Below are positions 20,392 through 20,556 of a stretch of 20,556 nucleotides of DNA, in pieces (the stretch's first letter is position 1; each line of letters starts with the position of its first letter). The DNA lies in the NCBI GenBank assembly GCA_003513495.1, contig DOPM01000036.1, positions 16,532 to 37,087 of the forward strand, read 5' to 3'. Position numbers and translations under genes: made by a program. Under the pieces are notes generated by a model, which worked only from the letters and a program-made list of their open reading frames with translations, did no database searches and had not been told where the DNA came from. Origin of the DNA: Desulfosporosinus sp. Its GTDB lineage: Bacteria > Bacillota > Desulfitobacteriia > Desulfitobacteriales > Desulfitobacteriaceae.

Positions 20392-20556
20392 TATGGCCTA
20401 GCTTACGAAACACGCGTTTATGTATGAGGGCATAACGACAAAAATTGTTGAGGCCCTTTGTATAGGAGCGCCGAGGACGGGAGGAGATTTTTAAGTGGAT
20501 TCATATGGCAATCAGATATCAGTTCAAATCTGACCTGGGCTTGTACCAAGAATCTT
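20392..20556. other. Window end, no firm feature
   Basis: A frame opening with ATG at 20504 stays open to the window end (17 codons). The nearest purine-rich site, GGGAGGAG (20479-20486), lies 17 bases away, too far for a normal ribosome binding site. It may be the start of a gene lying mostly outside the window. Confidence 0.2.

Noticed and set aside
20503..20545. tRNA-like 3' end (T-arm TCAG-TTCAAAT-CTGA followed by a TACCA-like end)
   Set aside because: No matching acceptor strand, D-arm or anticodon arm can be found upstream at the right distance. The likeness is chance.

Overview
The window reads as chromosome of a low-to-mid GC Gram-positive anaerobe of the Clostridia. A Peptococcaceae-type host (Desulfosporosinus / Desulfitobacterium / Dehalobacter relatives) is my inference. 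It rests on strong AGGAGG-type ribosome binding sites with frequent GTG/TTG starts, a c-di-AMP (ydaO-type) riboswitch in front of an NlpC/P60 protein, sigma-54 control, and a membrane-bound group-4-hydrogenase-like complex.

Layout. (1) 1-2110: the 3' half of an Lgt-type prolipoprotein diacylglyceryl transferase gene, a 55-residue Cys/His-rich membrane peptide, then a promoter, a c-di-AMP riboswitch and a secreted NlpC/P60 protein that seems to lack its catalytic histidines. (2) 2500-3870: a cluster of very methionine-rich small exported proteins. One is a lipoprotein whose signal sequence and body are in different frames. A set of 11-bp phased TTCAT repeats lies in front of the second. (3) 3940-8340: a graveyard of gene fragments on both strands: histidine kinase tail, VOC/glyoxalase tail, berberine-bridge-type FAD oxidase tail, response-regulator head, winged-helix tail, a zinc-knuckle fragment and an IS110 transposase scrap. 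One intact gene stands among them, encoding a secreted helical protein with a 52-residue tandem repeat. (4) 8413-11882: an intact two-component system, made of a soluble triple-PAS histidine kinase and an NtrC-type sigma-54 activator. (5) 11890-12210: a strongly structured intergenic element and a good -24/-12 promoter. (6) 12343-19621: a tightly packed six-gene operon for a HyfB-C-E-F-G-(H+I) complex. (7) 19779-20240: an orphan TIR-domain protein of different base composition, followed by two strong hairpins.

How it works together. The kinase and activator most likely switch on the six-gene operon through the sigma-54 promoter. The operon encodes two antiporter-like proton-channel subunits, a NuoH-like and a NuoK/HyfE-like membrane subunit, a NuoC+NuoD-type fused large subunit, and a fused 2[4Fe-4S] ferredoxin plus NuoB-type small subunit.

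The main result is that the large subunit keeps the two bridging cysteines of the [NiFe] site (C207, C499) but has serine at both positions of the terminal Ni ligands (S204, S496). It also stops exactly where a hydrogenase would be cut by its maturation protease. No maturation protease or Hyp gene is in the window. The complex is therefore better described as an energy-converting hydrogenase-related (Ehr) complex, probably not a normal hydrogenase, with an unknown electron acceptor or donor at the former active site.
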